The notes under the pieces: generated by a model
Database searches by the model: none
Told to the model about the DNA's origin: nothing
Seen by the model: only the letters and a program-made list of their open reading frames with translations
DNA from: Luscinia megarhynchos
Taxonomy: Eukaryota; Chordata; Aves; Passeriformes; Turdidae
Assembly: GCA_034336665.1 (NCBI GenBank)
Contig: JAPFBE010000013.1
Location: 17,153,056-17,217,055 of the forward strand
Direction: 5' to 3'
DNA: 64,000 nucleotides
Program-made: the position numbers and the translations under genes
In this document: piece after piece, positions 62,966-64,000 of the stretch
Numbering within the stretch: position 1 is the stretch's first letter
Layout: each line of letters opens with the position of its first letter

Positions 62966-64000
62966 GTATAGCTGAATGGACTGGCTGTTGAAAATACAGC
63001 AGCTTTAAGCAAATAATTTTTTCTTGTTTTGGTATTTTAATGGTATTTCTAGTATATATGAAATCACTTATTCTGCTTGGGCATATCTGATCAAAAAGAT
63101 TGACTTCAGAAAGACAATTCTTTGTTCGTGAGATTTCAGTTAGGGTAAATAAGTAATTCAGAATGATTGCAGCCTTCTCTGCTTGTGGTCTGCTCTCTGA
63201 ACAAACATTTTGATCTTTCAGATGTTTTTTTCCCTTGTGATGTTTACTTCAGAGAGTTGTAAGGCCTGATCTGTGACAGATTTGTGTCACCTGTAGTTGG
63301 TCTTGTGAAGAATGTCAGTCTGGTTTCAAGTTTTCACTAAACCAGAAATCAGAGTGAACTCAAAGTTCAGAGGAAAAAAGTCTGGTTTTCATAAAGATTT
63401 TCACTTCTGTATATGGGATTCCAGTTCCTTCTTACTTTTCTACTAAAAGAAATTCATGTATGTCTCTGCATGGATGATTTTCAGGTCTAGCTACACATGT
63501 AAGATTCTTTGCCTGTGTTTCTGACATCTCCTTAGAGAATTCTATCTGTCAGCATAACTTCAGTGCTTTCCTGATCTTGAAAAAATGCTATGATAGCCAA
63601 CCTTTATTCTTTGAGAATCCTGCTTTAGACATCTCCTAACCCACAATTAGGGCCCTGTTGTCCCTTTTTTTTATCCTGATGACCTTGTCTTTATCACATA
63701 AAATATAAATGGTATTTTCAGTTTCAAAGCTCTTACAGTTGTGGATTAAAGTTTCAGACTTCATTACTGGTCAAGAGATGATCAAATATCTTTATGCTTT
63801 ACTTTTTTTTTCTTTCCTTCCAGCTTGTTCACAGCTGAAGGAGTTCCTTTATAAGTCATTAAATTATTTGAAAGCTTGCTGAGGAACTTTGCAGTTTGTG
63901 TCTGGAAATACCAAACTGCTAGTGTTCAGTCTCTGAACCACTTTTCAGCATGTTGAACAGCTCATGCATTCATATTTGCCTGCTTCTGGTTTTTTTTTGT

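Larger units (their letters stand above)
57125..64000 (+). other. CBLB: CBLB intron after the first coding exon (continues past the window)
   Basis: It begins with donor GTGGGT and shows no second CBLB exon: no frame resembles the expected continuation after DKV (a VRLC-type start). The + strand is clearly T-rich, as expected for the sense strand of a transcribed vertebrate intron. It contains T and TTTC simple repeats (57,288-57,313, 62,281-62,292 and 62,946-62,965) and one unrecognised 72-codon minus-strand frame (61,448-61,666). No CR1 or LTR copy was recognised here. Confidence 0.85.

Noticed and set aside
62946..63020. T-run followed by GTATAG as a possible acceptor for the next CBLB exon
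   Set aside because: The sequence after it does not encode the expected continuation of the Cbl-b 4H domain (a VRLC-type start), and stops appear early.
1..64000. CRISPR arrays, operons, bacterial or phage systems, mitochondrial insertions
   Set aside because: No regularly spaced repeats, no dense coding and no mitochondrial rRNA or tRNA phrases are visible. The window is vertebrate nuclear DNA.

Overview
The window looks like bird nuclear DNA: a long AT-rich intergenic stretch that leads into the promoter, 5' leader and first coding exon of one gene, CBLB (the E3 ubiquitin ligase Cbl-b), on the + strand. The bird assignment rests on several CR1 LINE fragments, two of them keeping the 3' end typical of bird and reptile CR1, on one LTR-like repeat of a type I associate with bird genomes, and on the lack of any Alu, B1 or L1-type mammalian repeat. 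The species cannot be named from this sequence.

Layout. Bases 1 to about 53,950 hold no recognisable gene. What can be supported there is repeat history: CR1 copies at about 10,281-10,436 (+), 15,790-17,990 (-, old and long) and 28,775-29,210 (-); decayed MIR-like SINE pieces near 12,318-12,450, 26,290-26,400 and possibly 22,830-22,930; an LTR-like repeat at about 36,145-36,728; microsatellites; and several short inverted or tandem repeats. A GC-richer patch at about 53,940-54,430 carries a ZNF143/Staf-like site and an NF-E2-like half-site. A (CA)n/A-rich tract at 55,453-55,501 marks the edge of a strong CpG island, about 55,590-57,130.

The CpG island is the CBLB promoter and 5' end. It has Sp1-type GC boxes, an inverted CCAAT box, an NRF1-like site and an ETS-type site. 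The inferred 5'-UTR exon ends at a good donor (56,794/56,795), and a 171-bp intron leads to the first coding exon. Translation starts at 56,978 and gives 49 residues ([17 protein letters not shown]...) that are nearly identical to the start of Cbl-b. The exon ends at a GT donor at 57,125, and the remaining 6.9 kb is intron running off the window. The rest of the protein lies downstream, outside this sequence.

I see no new multi-gene system. The most interesting signals are in the CBLB leader: a 12-bp hairpin whose loop holds the first 5' splice site, a short intron whose retention would add an upstream ORF overlapping the start codon, three short uORFs, a canonical G-quadruplex motif and a homopyrimidine mirror repeat. 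Together they suggest control of CBLB at the splicing and translation steps. That is inference from sequence only.
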